In this document: in pieces, positions 1 to 8,700 of the stretch
Numbering within the stretch: the first letter of the stretch is position 1
Layout of the letters: every line of letters begins with the position of its first letter
DNA from: Candidatus Coatesiibacteriota bacterium
GTDB lineage: Bacteria > RBG-13-66-14 > B26-G2 > WVWN01
Assembly: GCA_020356085.1 (NCBI GenBank)
Contig: CP070633.1
Coordinates: forward strand, 1,444,954-1,478,983
Length of the DNA stretch: 34,030 nucleotides
Reading direction: 5' to 3'
Notes under the pieces: generated by a model
Database searches by the model: none
The model's input: only the letters and a program-made list of their open reading frames with translations
What the model was told of the DNA's origin: nothing
Made by a program: the position numbers and the translations under genes

Positions 1-961
1 GTTCGAAAACCGGCCCCGCCTCCTGCTCGAGGTCGACCAAGACGAAGTTGGCTTCCGAGAGCACGAATTTAACGCCCAGCCGGCCCAAACCCTGGTAAAG
101 CTGTTCGCGGCCCGCCGCGACCGCCTCGCGGCTCCGCGCGAGGAACTCGTCGTCTTCCAGCGCGGCGACGCCCGCGACCTGCGCCAGGCGGTTGGCGTTA
201 AACGGTTGGCGGATGCGGTGCATCGCCGCCACGACGTCGACGGCGGCCGCGGCCCACCCGAGACGCAGCCCCGCTAAGCCGTAGTTCTTCGAGAAGCTCC
301 GCATCGCCATCACGTGCGGACGGCCGGCCCGCACGTAGTCCAGCGCGTCCGGGTAGGCCTCGTCGGTCACGAAGTCGAAGTAGGCCTCGTCCAGTACTAC
401 CAACGCCGTCTCGGGGATCGCCTCCAAAAACGCCTCCACCTCCGCCCGCGTCACTATAGTCCCGGTCGGATTGTTGGGGTTGGCGATAAACACTACCTTG
501 GTCCGTTCGTCCGCGGCCGCCGCCATGGCCTCCAGGTCGAACCGGTAGTCGCGCAGCGGCACGTCCCGGAACTCCGCCTCCATGATCATCGCCGCGATCT
601 TGTACATAATGAACGAGGGATGGCCGGAGACGACGTTATCCCCCGGCCCGGCAAAGGTTTTGACGGCCAGCTCGCACAAGTCGTTAGCGCCGTTGCCCAG
701 GATGAATTGGTCGAATTCCAGTTGGAATTTCGCCGCGAGCGCCGCGACCAGGTAATACCCCGAGCCCTCCGGGTAACGGAAGACCTCCTCCAAAGCCTCG
801 TGCATCGCGGCGACTGCTTTGGGCGAGGGGCCGAGGGGATTCTCGTTGGAGGCGAGTTTGACGACCTTCTCCAGGCCGAGCTCCCGCTGGACCTCTGCTA
901 CCGGCTTCCCGGGGCGATATGGGAATATCTCGTCGATGACGTCGCGGGGTTTAATAGTCAT
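1..961 (-). CDS. hisC: Histidinol-phosphate aminotransferase, 3' end cut off by the window edge
   Basis: PLP-dependent fold-type I aminotransferase that makes L-histidinol phosphate in histidine biosynthesis. About 320 codons are present and no stop is reached, against a usual length of about 350-370, so only the end of the small C-terminal domain is missing. Translating the reverse strand gives MTIKPRDVIDEIFPYRPGKP at the start, then LASNENPLGPSP, the PNNPTGT motif, VVLDEAYFDF, and the PLP-lysine motif SFSKNYGLAGLRLGW with Lys near residue 225. All are HisC hallmarks. The ATG at 961 is preceded by GAGGAGGA (969-976) at a good distance. It lies 35 bases downstream of the large TPR gene and is probably its last co-transcribed partner; no other his gene is visible here. 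Related tyrosine or aromatic aminotransferases are the main alternative. Confidence 0.9.
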   Translation of the reverse strand, partial: MTIKPRDVIDEIFPYRPGKPVAEVQRELGLEKVVKLASNENPLGPSPKAVAAMHEALEEVFRYPEGSGYYLVAALAAKFQLEFDQFILGNGANDLCELAVKTFAGPGDNVVSGHPSFIMYKIAAMIMEAEFRDVPLRDYRFDLEAMAAAADERTKVVFIANPNNPTGTIVTRAEVEAFLEAIPETALVVLDEAYFDFVTDEAYPDALDYVRAGRPHVMAMRSFSKNYGLAGLRLGWAAAAVDVVAAMHRIRQPFNANRLAQVAGVAALEDDEFLARSREAVAAGREQLYQGLGRLGVKFVLSEANFVLVDLEQEAGPVFE

Positions 962-996
962 GGGCGAATCCTCCTCGGGACGGAAAAAACGAGCCG

Positions 997-3900
997 CTAC
1001 TCGGTAATGAACGGTTGGGCTTCCGAGCAGGCCGGGTCCAACTCGAGCGCGCGGCGGGCCGCCTCAGCGGCGGCCGACCGCTCTCCTAGATTATAGTAAG
1101 CTTTCGCTTGCAACACGAGAGCTTTCGGAAGCCACGCCGGCGCCGTCACCGCGGCGAGTTCGGCCAACGCCTCGCGGTTCCGGCCGGTCTCGACGTAAAC
1201 CTCGGCCAACAGCACGCGGTATTTCTCATTCCGGGGCGCCGCCGCTCGCGCGCGCTCCAGATACGGAACCGCCGTCGCCGCCTCCCGGCGCGCGCGGTAG
1301 TAGAAGCCGAGGGCCGCGTTGGCTCCGGCCGCGGTCGGCTCCAACGTTACGGCCTCGTGGAGAAGGCGGAAGCCCTCTTCGGCGTTCCCCTCCGCCATGG
1401 CCACCTCGCCGAGTCGCGCGCGCAGCGTCGCGTTCACGGGGTCGCGCGCCAGCGCCGCCGTCAACACGCGCCGCCTCCCCGCGCCGTCGTTGCGTTCGCG
1501 GTAGTAATCGTCGTACAAGAGCGTTATCGGCGAACCGGGCCCCTCCAGGCGAACGCCCTCCCGGTATACCGCCTCCGCCTCCGCCTCCCGCCCCAGGTGG
1601 AGATAACCAGCCGCCAGCTCCCGCCGGGCCCAACTGGAGGCCGGCGCGAGCGCGACGGCCGCGCGTAGCAATTCCAGCCCCTCCTCCTCCCCCTGTCGGC
1701 AAAGCTGACTGCCCCACACGACGTACGGTTCGAGGTCGAACGGATTCAAACGCCGCGCCTCTCCGTAATAGGCAGCGGCCCCCTCCGGGTCATCGGCGGC
1801 GAGTAGCGTCTCGCCGTACCGCGACGCCCACAGCGACCCCGGCGGGACCCGCTCCCGGGCCGTCTCTAAAATCTCCCGCGCCTTCCCTACTTCGCCATCC
1901 TCCCGGTATCCGCGAGCTCGGCCGACGTACGTCACCAAGTCCCCCGGGAAAGCCCCCTCGGTCTCCGCCCACCGCACCTCCGCTTTCTCCCGGGCGCCGC
2001 TCCGCGCCAACAATTGCGCGCGCGAGCGCCAAAGCTCCAACTCCCGAGGGGCCTCGGCCGCGGCCAAGACGCCGCCGGCTTTGTCATCCTTCCCGCGTCG
2101 TTCGTAGAACTCCGCTAACCGCCATCGCAAACCGGCGTCGCGAGGATAGGCGGCTACGCCCCCGCGGAGCGTGAGGAGGGCGTCTTTATACTCGCCCCGG
2201 AATTCCGCGGCCCGGGCCAACGCCGCGTAGGCCGCCGGCGAGGCCACGCGTATCGGCGGAAGCGCCGGTTCCCGCGGCGCGCCCCCCGCCAACGCGACCA
2301 ACGCTTCGCTCTGGAGGACGCCCCGGACGGCCCGCGCCAAGCGTTCGTCGCGGGCGTCGACCTCCGCCGCGAGGAGCAATTCCACCGCTCGGTCGAAATA
2401 GCGCCGGGCCTCGCGGGGCCGGCCCTGTAGCAGCGACGCCTCGGCGAGAGTTAGGTTCCACTCGGGACGCTCGTCGTGCACCCTATTATATTTTAATCGG
2501 TCGAGGTACGCCCTCTCGCCGGCGCCCCCGGCCGGGAACTCGCGCCCCACCTCCGCAGCCCTCTCCACGAACGCGGCCGCGAACGCCGCGGCCGCCGGCG
2601 CCTCGCCGCTCCGGCGAGCCAAGAGCGCCAAGCCTAGCAAAGATTGAAGTTCGCTCCGCCGCGGCTCAACGGCGGGGGCGGCCGAGAGTCCTAACGCCCA
2701 CGCCACCGCCTCCTCTCGCGGCGAAACCCCCGGCAACTCCTCGACCTCCGCGAATACCGAACGCCCCTCGCTCCGCGTCTCGGCGTACCCCTCTCCTAAC
2801 CGATACGCCAACGGGCTCGCGGGGTCCGGGGCCACATCCGCCCGACGGTATTCGGCGGCGTATACTTCCTCCAACTCCAGGTCGCGTTCGAAGGCCGGCG
2901 GCACGCCCGCCGCGCGGCGGGGATACGAACTAGCCTCGTACCCCCGGACGCCCAACAACGCGAACAGGAACTCCGGCGCCAGGCGGCCCCCGGGAAGGAG
3001 GGGGGCCGGCCGTAAGTACGTACGCAACGTGCCGGCAGGCCCTACGTTGACAAAGGCTACGCTCCGGCACAATCGCGGGTCCGCGATCACGGCCTCCGCC
3101 AGGAGGCGCCGCGCGCCGGCCGTATCGCCGCGGGAGGCGAGGTAGAGGGCATACGATACCTGGGTCGGGCCGCCGAATACTCCCGCCGGGTCGGCCTCCA
3201 CGGCCCGCGCCAAGTACGTGCCAGCTTCCTCCTCGCCGGCGGCCCAATATAGCAGGCCGAGGCGTTCCAGGTAAGAGGAGTCGCCCCGCGCCCGGCGGGC
3301 CGCGCCCCCGTACGCCCGTCGGGCGGCGTCCAGGTCGCCCCCCTCCTCCGCCAGGTAACACGCGCCCAACCGGCCGAGCGGCTCGGCCTCCCACGGCGTT
3401 ATCCGCGCCGAGCGCGCAAAACACGCCGCGGCGTCGCCGAAGGCGCCCCGTTTAAAAAGCGCCTCGCCCCGCGCTAACTCCTGGCCACCGGCGACGCGCG
3501 CCAACCCGAGGGCCGTGGCTACGACGACGAGAACCGTAAAAACCGCCGTCAGCCAGGTCGGCGACGGCGCCGCCAGCCCCCGCCGCCGAATCCCTCCCTC
3601 GTACATCGCGAGCCCCACGAAGAGGATTAGCGGAATCGGCGAGAGGAGCGCCAATCCCTGGGCTACGGCTAGAATCGCCGCCGCGCCGGCGAGGCTCGCG
3701 CTCACCATCCCGAAAAAGAACCGATCCGCTTCGACCTTAACGAGCGTCGCCCCCGCCCACGTCGCCGTCTGCAGGAGAATGAAGAAAGCTATTGTCCCCA
3801 ACAAACCGGTCGCGCCGACTATTTCGAGGAGCAGACTGTCGCTGCGCCCCGCCAGAAGCTCCGGATAGGCCACCCATTCCGCCGGCGACAACGCGCGCGC

Positions 3901-5169
3901 CTGCGCCGCCCAGCCGAAGGCGGAGCCGATCCCGACGCCGGTTACGAGGTGCGCGCGCAGGGCTTCGAACGCCGCTTTAAAAGCCATTAACGGCGCCGTG
4001 TACGCCGCGGCCTTCAGGAAACGAGCCGGCCCGCCCGGGATGAAAACGACGAGGAGGAGGACGACGACGACGAAGAGCGCGACGGCAGCGGAAGCCAGAA
4101 GCTTGAGGTTCATGCGCCGCTCGGTCCCGCTAAAGGCGAAGACGAACCATAGCACGACCAGTAGACCTAGGATCGCCGACTTGGCCAGCGTCAACGCCGG
4201 GACGGCCGCCGTTAGCGCGACCTGGCCCCACAGGAGCCACCGGGGAGCCACCGGCCGGGGAGACTTCGCCGCCAAGATTAAGAGGGGGACGGCCGCGACG
4301 AAGTAGGCCGTGAGCGCGTTCCGCGGAACGCCCATCGTCCAGAACAACTCCTGCGGCGGGATGTTAAGCGGGATCCAGCGGACGACCATAACGAACTTCG
4401 CCGCCAGGGAGACTTCGAACGCGGTCGCGGTCAGGAGGAGCGCCCACACTACCGGCGCCGGAAGAGCTAGGGTGTCGGCGGAACCGATCTCGCGGGCCAA
4501 GATTACGAACAGCAGGAACCCGTTGGCGAGGAAGTAAACCGTCCGGAAGCTCCCCGCCCAATCCTGGGACCACCAGGCGCCGGCGGCGAGCGCCGCGATA
4601 AAGATAATGGCGGCCACGCCGACGTAGGAGAGGCGCGGCTGGCCCGCGCCGAGTCGCTCGGATTGGAAAAAGAAAACGACCGCGGTAAAACCGAAGTACA
4701 AGCCGTAGCCGCCGGCCGCGAGGTTGAACAATTGGCCGTTGGCGCCGCCGAGGAATAAAAGCGCGAAGAGCGCCCACGCGAAAACGCGCCGGCCGGAGAG
4801 CCACACGTAAGCGCCGCCGCCTACCAGGAGGAGGAATAAAAACAAGTACAGCGGAGGCCAGTTGGGCAGGAGGGTGAAACTATTGGCCGCCGGCAAGGCC
4901 GCCATAGCGCGGGCGGTGAGGGAGACGGAGGCCACGACGCCGGCGATAAAAAAAACCGCCTCGCGCGGCCTGGTGAGCCCGGGCGGGGCAAGACTCTTAA
5001 CGGTAAACCACGTGCGCCCCCCCCAAAAAACCAATACCGCGGCGAACGCCACCGCGGCCCACCCGTAGAGCCCCCATATCGGCGTAGGCCCTACGGCCGT
5101 AAAATCAAGGATTAAAACGCACAGCGAAAAGACTACCGCGAATAGTATCGCGAGCGGCCGTTTGAACAC
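997..5169 (-). CDS. Giant O-antigen ligase/polymerase-like membrane protein with C-terminal TPR array
   Basis: A 1390-residue protein in two halves. Residues 1 to about 575 hold a dozen or so hydrophobic helices. Around residues 407-420 is GVGIGSAFGW, followed by a soluble loop and GATGLLGTIAFF, the pattern seen in Wzy/WaaL-type (O-antigen ligase family) proteins. Residues about 580-1390 are a long run of degenerate TPR repeats (for example ERLGLLYWAAGEEEAG and LRARLGEVAMAEGNAEEGF), expected on the outer side of the membrane. The start is GTG at 5169, with GAGGAG (5174-5179) just upstream. It lies 46 bases downstream of the tandem-Wzz gene, so a polymerase or ligase partnered with a chain-length regulator is a sensible reading. 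Whether it polymerises or ligates glycan cannot be told from sequence, and a protein O-ligase is also possible. Confidence 0.75.
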   Translation of the reverse strand: MFKRPLAILFAVVFSLCVLILDFTAVGPTPIWGLYGWAAVAFAAVLVFWGGRTWFTVKSLAPPGLTRPREAVFFIAGVVASVSLTARAMAALPAANSFTLLPNWPPLYLFLFLLLVGGGAYVWLSGRRVFAWALFALLFLGGANGQLFNLAAGGYGLYFGFTAVVFFFQSERLGAGQPRLSYVGVAAIIFIAALAAGAWWSQDWAGSFRTVYFLANGFLLFVILAREIGSADTLALPAPVVWALLLTATAFEVSLAAKFVMVVRWIPLNIPPQELFWTMGVPRNALTAYFVAAVPLLILAAKSPRPVAPRWLLWGQVALTAAVPALTLAKSAILGLLVVLWFVFAFSGTERRMNLKLLASAAVALFVVVVLLLVVFIPGGPARFLKAAAYTAPLMAFKAAFEALRAHLVTGVGIGSAFGWAAQARALSPAEWVAYPELLAGRSDSLLLEIVGATGLLGTIAFFILLQTATWAGATLVKVEADRFFFGMVSASLAGAAAILAVAQGLALLSPIPLILFVGLAMYEGGIRRRGLAAPSPTWLTAVFTVLVVVATALGLARVAGGQELARGEALFKRGAFGDAAACFARSARITPWEAEPLGRLGACYLAEEGGDLDAARRAYGGAARRARGDSSYLERLGLLYWAAGEEEAGTYLARAVEADPAGVFGGPTQVSYALYLASRGDTAGARRLLAEAVIADPRLCRSVAFVNVGPAGTLRTYLRPAPLLPGGRLAPEFLFALLGVRGYEASSYPRRAAGVPPAFERDLELEEVYAAEYRRADVAPDPASPLAYRLGEGYAETRSEGRSVFAEVEELPGVSPREEAVAWALGLSAAPAVEPRRSELQSLLGLALLARRSGEAPAAAAFAAAFVERAAEVGREFPAGGAGERAYLDRLKYNRVHDERPEWNLTLAEASLLQGRPREARRYFDRAVELLLAAEVDARDERLARAVRGVLQSEALVALAGGAPREPALPPIRVASPAAYAALARAAEFRGEYKDALLTLRGGVAAYPRDAGLRWRLAEFYERRGKDDKAGGVLAAAEAPRELELWRSRAQLLARSGAREKAEVRWAETEGAFPGDLVTYVGRARGYREDGEVGKAREILETARERVPPGSLWASRYGETLLAADDPEGAAAYYGEARRLNPFDLEPYVVWGSQLCRQGEEEGLELLRAAVALAPASSWARRELAAGYLHLGREAEAEAVYREGVRLEGPGSPITLLYDDYYRERNDGAGRRRVLTAALARDPVNATLRARLGEVAMAEGNAEEGFRLLHEAVTLEPTAAGANAALGFYYRARREAATAVPYLERARAAAPRNEKYRVLLAEVYVETGRNREALAELAAVTAPAWLPKALVLQAKAYYNLGERSAAAEAARRALELDPACSEAQPFITE

Positions 5170-5215
5170 GCCTCTCCTCGACTACCCTCTTCCTTCCGCG
5201 CCGCGCGGGGCGCCC

Positions 5216-7081
5216 TTACGCCGGGTTTTTGCCCTGGCGGAGGCGGTAACTGACCGCGGCCAACGTAATGCCGAGAACCGCAGAAACGAATAGGACGATC
5301 AAGACGATACTTACGGGCCCCGGCCCTTCGGGTTGCGTGGGTTTTAACGGCGGTACGACGACGGTCGTAGGTTGGGAGAAAACGGAGCTCCGGGTTTTAA
5401 TATAGGTGTCGACGTATACCTGTTGGAAGAGGGCGAGGCTGGACAAGAGGTAAGGGTTATCTTCGTACGGAATCGAACGGGAGAACAACGAATAGGCCTG
5501 GGCGCCGCCGCGGTAGTCCGTCAACTCGTCGGGGGGATATACGGCCAACCCGGGGGCCAACGCCGACGGCTCGGCGCCGGCGGGCGCGCCGGCCAGGCCG
5601 GTCATCACTCGTTCGAGGTCGGTCAGATAAGCCTCGTACATCTCGTACGTATCTCGGAACGCCTCCTCGTCAGCCTCTTCCAGCATCTCGGCGAGGTTGG
5701 TGGCCAAAGCGTAACAACCATCCGGAGAATCGGCTTTAACGCTTATCCGCAACTCACGCGTGAGGCCCTTGGTCGGCGTCATGATAAGTTCGGCCTCGAT
5801 CATGTCCTCGAGCTCGAAGACGTCGTACTTCCGTTGGAGGCGGTTCGAAAGTTCGTTTAGGTACCACCGCGACATGCACTGCTCTTCGATAATCATCGGG
5901 CTGTGCAACCAGTGGTCCCCCACGATCCCCGTCGAGATCACGAAATCGGTTCTGTATTCGCGCGGCTTCACGAGCGCGTAGACGACGCCCAGGATCAGGC
6001 CCAGGACGAGCGTTACGCCCACAATCCAAGCCTGGCTGCGCAATACCTGGAGGAAATCCGTAAGCGTTAAACTTTCCTGTTCCGACAAACGCTGTACCTC
6101 TCGAGGGGGAGTCCGAGACGGTTTGGGGGCGGGAGGTTCACTCGGGCGAGGAGGCGGTTCCGCCGCGGGTTCGGGCGCCGGCTCCGGTTCCGGCGGCGGC
6201 GTTACCCGGACTTCCTTTTTTTTTTCGTCTTCGCCGGCGGCGCTCGTAGAAGCCTTCTCCGCCGATAACCGGTCGAAGAAGAACGCTATGATCAGGCCCA
6301 ACGCGAACGAGATGACGAAAGCTAGTACGATGAGGCGGAGGCGGTGGGGGCCGGAGGGGACCACCGGGACGACGGGCTCGACGATTACCCGCGTCGGGTG
6401 CGTATAAATCCCCATTAATAACTGCTGTTTCAGGTCGAGCTCGACTTCTTCCAAATGGAGGATATAACTCTCCTTCTCCTCCACGTAGCTGGCGAGATAC
6501 GACATCTCGACCTGGTTGACGCGACCCGAACTCGCGAGGCGGCCGATCTCGTCGTAGCCCCGGTCGATTTGCGCCTCGACTTTCGCGATATCCTCTTCGA
6601 CCTTATTAAGGTACTCGTAGTTGATTTCCCACGACGCCTCATAAAGCTCGTTATGCTCGGCGACTTCCTTAGCCATTATCGCGCGGCAGAGATTCGCGCT
6701 CTTGACCGGGTCGTCGGTTTGGACGATGATCTTGACGCCGCGGGTGGGCGCCCGGTCCCGGCTCTCCGAGAAAATGGACTCGATCGTCACCATATTCTGG
6801 AGGGCGCCGGCGGTATCTTTATAGTCCAGCTCCCGGCCGACGTCGGCGAGGAAGGATTTACTGCTCATCCGGTCGAGAACCGTAGAGGGAGGTTCGAGCG
6901 GATACTCCATCACCCGGCCGATTTCGATCGTCCCCTCCGCCTCGTAGGTGTCTTTTAACGTCAGCGAGAAGACGACCGCGCCCACGGTGACGACCAGCGG
7001 GACCCCTACGACCACCTTCCACTGCCGGCGTATCGTTCGAATAATATCCGAAATCGAGAAATCTTGGGTGTTGTTCGTCAT
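5216..7081 (-). CDS. Tandem Wzz-like polysaccharide chain-length/co-polymerase protein
   Basis: Two Wzz domains fused in one chain. In numbering from the upstream in-frame ATG at 7111, copy 1 has membrane helices at about 32-51 and 259-279. A Pro/Glu-rich cytoplasmic linker fills about 280-355. Copy 2 has helices at about 362-380 and 601-621. Each copy keeps a proline-rich stretch just before its second helix (PVVPVVPSGP, and PPLKPTQPEGPGP), as in Wzz/PCP proteins, with an alpha/beta plus coiled-coil periplasmic domain between the helices. There is no kinase domain. I chose the ATG at 7081 because Wzz proteins begin shortly before the first helix; ATGs at 7111 and 7105 are in frame and none has a clear Shine-Dalgarno. 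It is the first gene of the leftward unit with the ligase-like gene and hisC. It probably sets glycan length or links synthesis to export. Confidence 0.72.
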   Translation of the reverse strand: MTNNTQDFSISDIIRTIRRQWKVVVGVPLVVTVGAVVFSLTLKDTYEAEGTIEIGRVMEYPLEPPSTVLDRMSSKSFLADVGRELDYKDTAGALQNMVTIESIFSESRDRAPTRGVKIIVQTDDPVKSANLCRAIMAKEVAEHNELYEASWEINYEYLNKVEEDIAKVEAQIDRGYDEIGRLASSGRVNQVEMSYLASYVEEKESYILHLEEVELDLKQQLLMGIYTHPTRVIVEPVVPVVPSGPHRLRLIVLAFVISFALGLIIAFFFDRLSAEKASTSAAGEDEKKKEVRVTPPPEPEPAPEPAAEPPPRPSEPPAPKPSRTPPREVQRLSEQESLTLTDFLQVLRSQAWIVGVTLVLGLILGVVYALVKPREYRTDFVISTGIVGDHWLHSPMIIEEQCMSRWYLNELSNRLQRKYDVFELEDMIEAELIMTPTKGLTRELRISVKADSPDGCYALATNLAEMLEEADEEAFRDTYEMYEAYLTDLERVMTGLAGAPAGAEPSALAPGLAVYPPDELTDYRGGAQAYSLFSRSIPYEDNPYLLSSLALFQQVYVDTYIKTRSSVFSQPTTVVVPPLKPTQPEGPGPVSIVLIVLFVSAVLGITLAAVSYRLRQGKNPA

Positions 7082-7127
7082 AACGGATTCGGCGCCGCGC
7101 GCCATACACATAAAGGCATTTTAGCTG

Positions 7128-7156
7128 AAGCTACCATAGAGCTCCCACGGTGTCAA
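7128..7156 (-). promoter_or_regulatory. Candidate sigma70 promoter for the tandem-Wzz unit
   Basis: On the reverse strand a perfect TTGACA (7151-7156) is followed 17 bases later by TAGCTT (7128-7133), a weak -10. It lies just beyond the operon B terminator and upstream of both candidate starts of the tandem-Wzz gene. The -35 and spacing match the other promoters in the window, but the poor -10 keeps this tentative. Confidence 0.4.
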
Positions 7157-7170
7157 TAATTAATTACGAC

Positions 7171-7195
7171 GAAGGCCGCCCCGAGGGCGGCCTTC
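7171..7195 (-). terminator. Hairpin ending the trans-envelope machine operon
   Basis: A perfect 11-bp stem (GAAGGCCGCCC paired with GGGCGGCCTTC) with a 3-base loop lies 21 bases past the stop of the GYF TonB-like gene. On the reverse strand it is followed by an AT-rich stretch, not a clean U-tract, so termination may be partial and some read-through into the tandem-Wzz unit is possible. Confidence 0.6.
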
Positions 7196-7216
7196 GGTTG
7201 ACGGCAATCTTGCGGG

Positions 7217-8593
7217 CTACGCGCCCGCGGAGAAGAACACGAACGGGTACACGACCGTTACGTCTCCCGCGTCGATGGGCGGGAACCGCCACGTCATGAT
7301 CCGCGCGCATACCTCGGCTTCCATCGCGGGGTTCCCCATCGTGGAGGAAACGGTCGAACAGGCCGTTACGGCCCCGGAAGCCGCAATCGTGAACCGGACG
7401 ACGATTTTACCTTCCATCGTCGGGTTCGTCTTGAGGTACTTCTTGTAGATGTATTCGATGCCGGCCTTGCGTTGGTTGACGATGCGGGCGATAACGGCGC
7501 TGGAGCGCAGGCTATTGGAAGCCGCCACGCCGGTGATGCCGGGGGGCGCCACCGAAACGCGCGTTGCCCGGACTTTGGTCGACCCTACGCGCCGCGCTGT
7601 CCCCGCCAAGACGCCCAAACCGCTACCGCCGCCGAGCCCCAGACCCGGGCCGCCGGGGCCGAAACCGCCGCCGGTCCCGCGGCCTACCGTCCCGGAACCG
7701 GTAGTCTTCAAGCCGGCAATGTTACCCGCGATGAGGTCGAGGTCGCCGCCCGTACCCATAAGGTCCGCGACGGAACCGTCCGTCCCCATAGAGGTTATCA
7801 GGCCGACCACGCCGACCGAGGCGTAATCTTCCCCGCCCTGGCCGCCGCCGCCGCCCCCGCCGCCGCCGCCGCCGGTACCAGTCCCCGGCGTGGAGATTAT
7901 ATCCTCCGCCTCGACGAGCGGTTCGAGCGGGACTTCTATCGGCTTGTCGACAACCAACCTGGCAACGCGGCTCAGCACCTCCGCGGGCCGGACCTCTTCG
8001 GGTTCCGGCACCTCCACGAAACTTACCGTCGTGATAATGAGAATGCTGACGAAGAACATGGAGGCCAGCGTTTTAAGGTAATTGCGGTCGTCGGTCCGGC
8101 CCAAGTCGCGGCGGGCCTCTTTGCGCCACGCCGGCATCGTGACGGCGCGCTCGCGCTCGTCGCCGGCTTCGCCGTCGTCCAAATCCTCGAGTTCCTTCTC
8201 GAGCCGCGCCTCTTCGACCTGCTCGCGTATTTGTTTGAGGAAGAACGAACTTAGAAACGACACCTCGCCGGCCCGCGCCCACCGCCGTTCGCTCTCGAGC
8301 CAGATAAAATCCATGGCGTTGAACCGGCGCTCGGTTATCAGCCGCATGACCTCTTGGAGATCCATGGGGCCGATAGTATCCGCGCCGATGCGGACGTGGT
8401 ACGTGACGTCGTTTTTACCCAACACCGGCGCCAGGAAATCGACCTCGCCGGCCCGGGTCCATTCACTCCGCTCGGGGGCCCATACGTAATCGTCGCCCCC
8501 CAACCGGCCGTCGCGCGCCCAGCGCGCGACCTCCTCCGGCGTTAGCGGCCCGTAATTCTTGCCGTCAACGTGGATGTAAAGGTTTCCGGCCAT
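7217..8593 (-). CDS. AgmX/GltJ-like TonB-type protein with tandem GYF domains
   Basis: 458 residues. Two GYF_2-like domains lie in the cytoplasm at about 4-55 and 64-115: YIHVDGKNYGPLTPEEVARW, then YHVRIGADTIGPMDLQEVMR, each ending W-x-RAGEV. A charged linker follows, then one membrane helix at about 173-192 and a long Gly-rich periplasmic region with an 11-glycine tract (241-251). The C-terminal domain (about 362-458) is AgmX/PglI-type TonB-like, with GKIVVRFTIAASGAV, W435-RFPP and DVTVVYPFVF. In Myxococcus xanthus, AgmX (GltJ) combines a zinc ribbon, a GYF domain, a membrane helix and this C-terminus; no zinc ribbon is seen here. It is the last gene of the operon, 107 bases after a paralogue. 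The likely role is to carry ExbB/ExbD energy to outer-membrane or periplasmic partners, with the GYF domains receiving cytoplasmic signals. I see no good Shine-Dalgarno before the ATG. Confidence 0.82.
   Translation of the reverse strand: MAGNLYIHVDGKNYGPLTPEEVARWARDGRLGGDDYVWAPERSEWTRAGEVDFLAPVLGKNDVTYHVRIGADTIGPMDLQEVMRLITERRFNAMDFIWLESERRWARAGEVSFLSSFFLKQIREQVEEARLEKELEDLDDGEAGDERERAVTMPAWRKEARRDLGRTDDRNYLKTLASMFFVSILIITTVSFVEVPEPEEVRPAEVLSRVARLVVDKPIEVPLEPLVEAEDIISTPGTGTGGGGGGGGGGGQGGEDYASVGVVGLITSMGTDGSVADLMGTGGDLDLIAGNIAGLKTTGSGTVGRGTGGGFGPGGPGLGLGGGSGLGVLAGTARRVGSTKVRATRVSVAPPGITGVAASNSLRSSAVIARIVNQRKAGIEYIYKKYLKTNPTMEGKIVVRFTIAASGAVTACSTVSSTMGNPAMEAEVCARIMTWRFPPIDAGDVTVVYPFVFFSAGA
7841..7873 (-). 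repeat. GGC-type trinucleotide repeat encoding 11 glycines
   Basis: A near-pure run of Gly codons (CCG/GCC triplets on the forward strand, interrupted once) in the periplasmic linker of the GYF TonB-like protein. Slippage in whole triplets would change linker length without breaking the frame. Confidence 0.75.
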
Positions 8594-8607
8594 AATCTAA
8601 GTGGCCC

Positions 8608-8623
8608 AGCCCGCTACCGGGCT
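8608..8623 (-). other. Small hairpin just upstream of the GYF TonB-like gene
   Basis: AGCCCG pairs with CGGGCT around a 4-base loop, ending 15 bases before the ATG at 8593. It could hide or shape the ribosome-binding region, where no clear Shine-Dalgarno is visible. No T-run follows, so I do not call it a terminator. Confidence 0.35.
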
Positions 8624-8658
8624 ACTTTTGCCACCTCACTTTACGTTTGCAACCGGGC

Positions 8659-8694
8659 CGCCGGGCGGCGGCCTAACGGGGCCGCCGCCCGGCG
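8659..8694 (-). other. Strong GC hairpin between the two TonB-like paralogues
   Basis: A perfect 15-bp inverted repeat (CGCCGGGCGGCGGCC and its complement) with a 6-base loop starts 6 bases after the stop of the FHA-like TonB gene. No U-tract follows on the reverse strand. It may stabilise the 3' end of the upstream message, or act as a partial attenuator that lowers expression of the last gene. Confidence 0.6.
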
Positions 8695-8700
8695 CGTTGT

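Noticed and set aside
7841-7873. Short-period repeat as a possible CRISPR or microsatellite-only element
   Set aside because: It is a run of Gly codons inside a coding region, with no spacers. Reported as a triplet repeat only.
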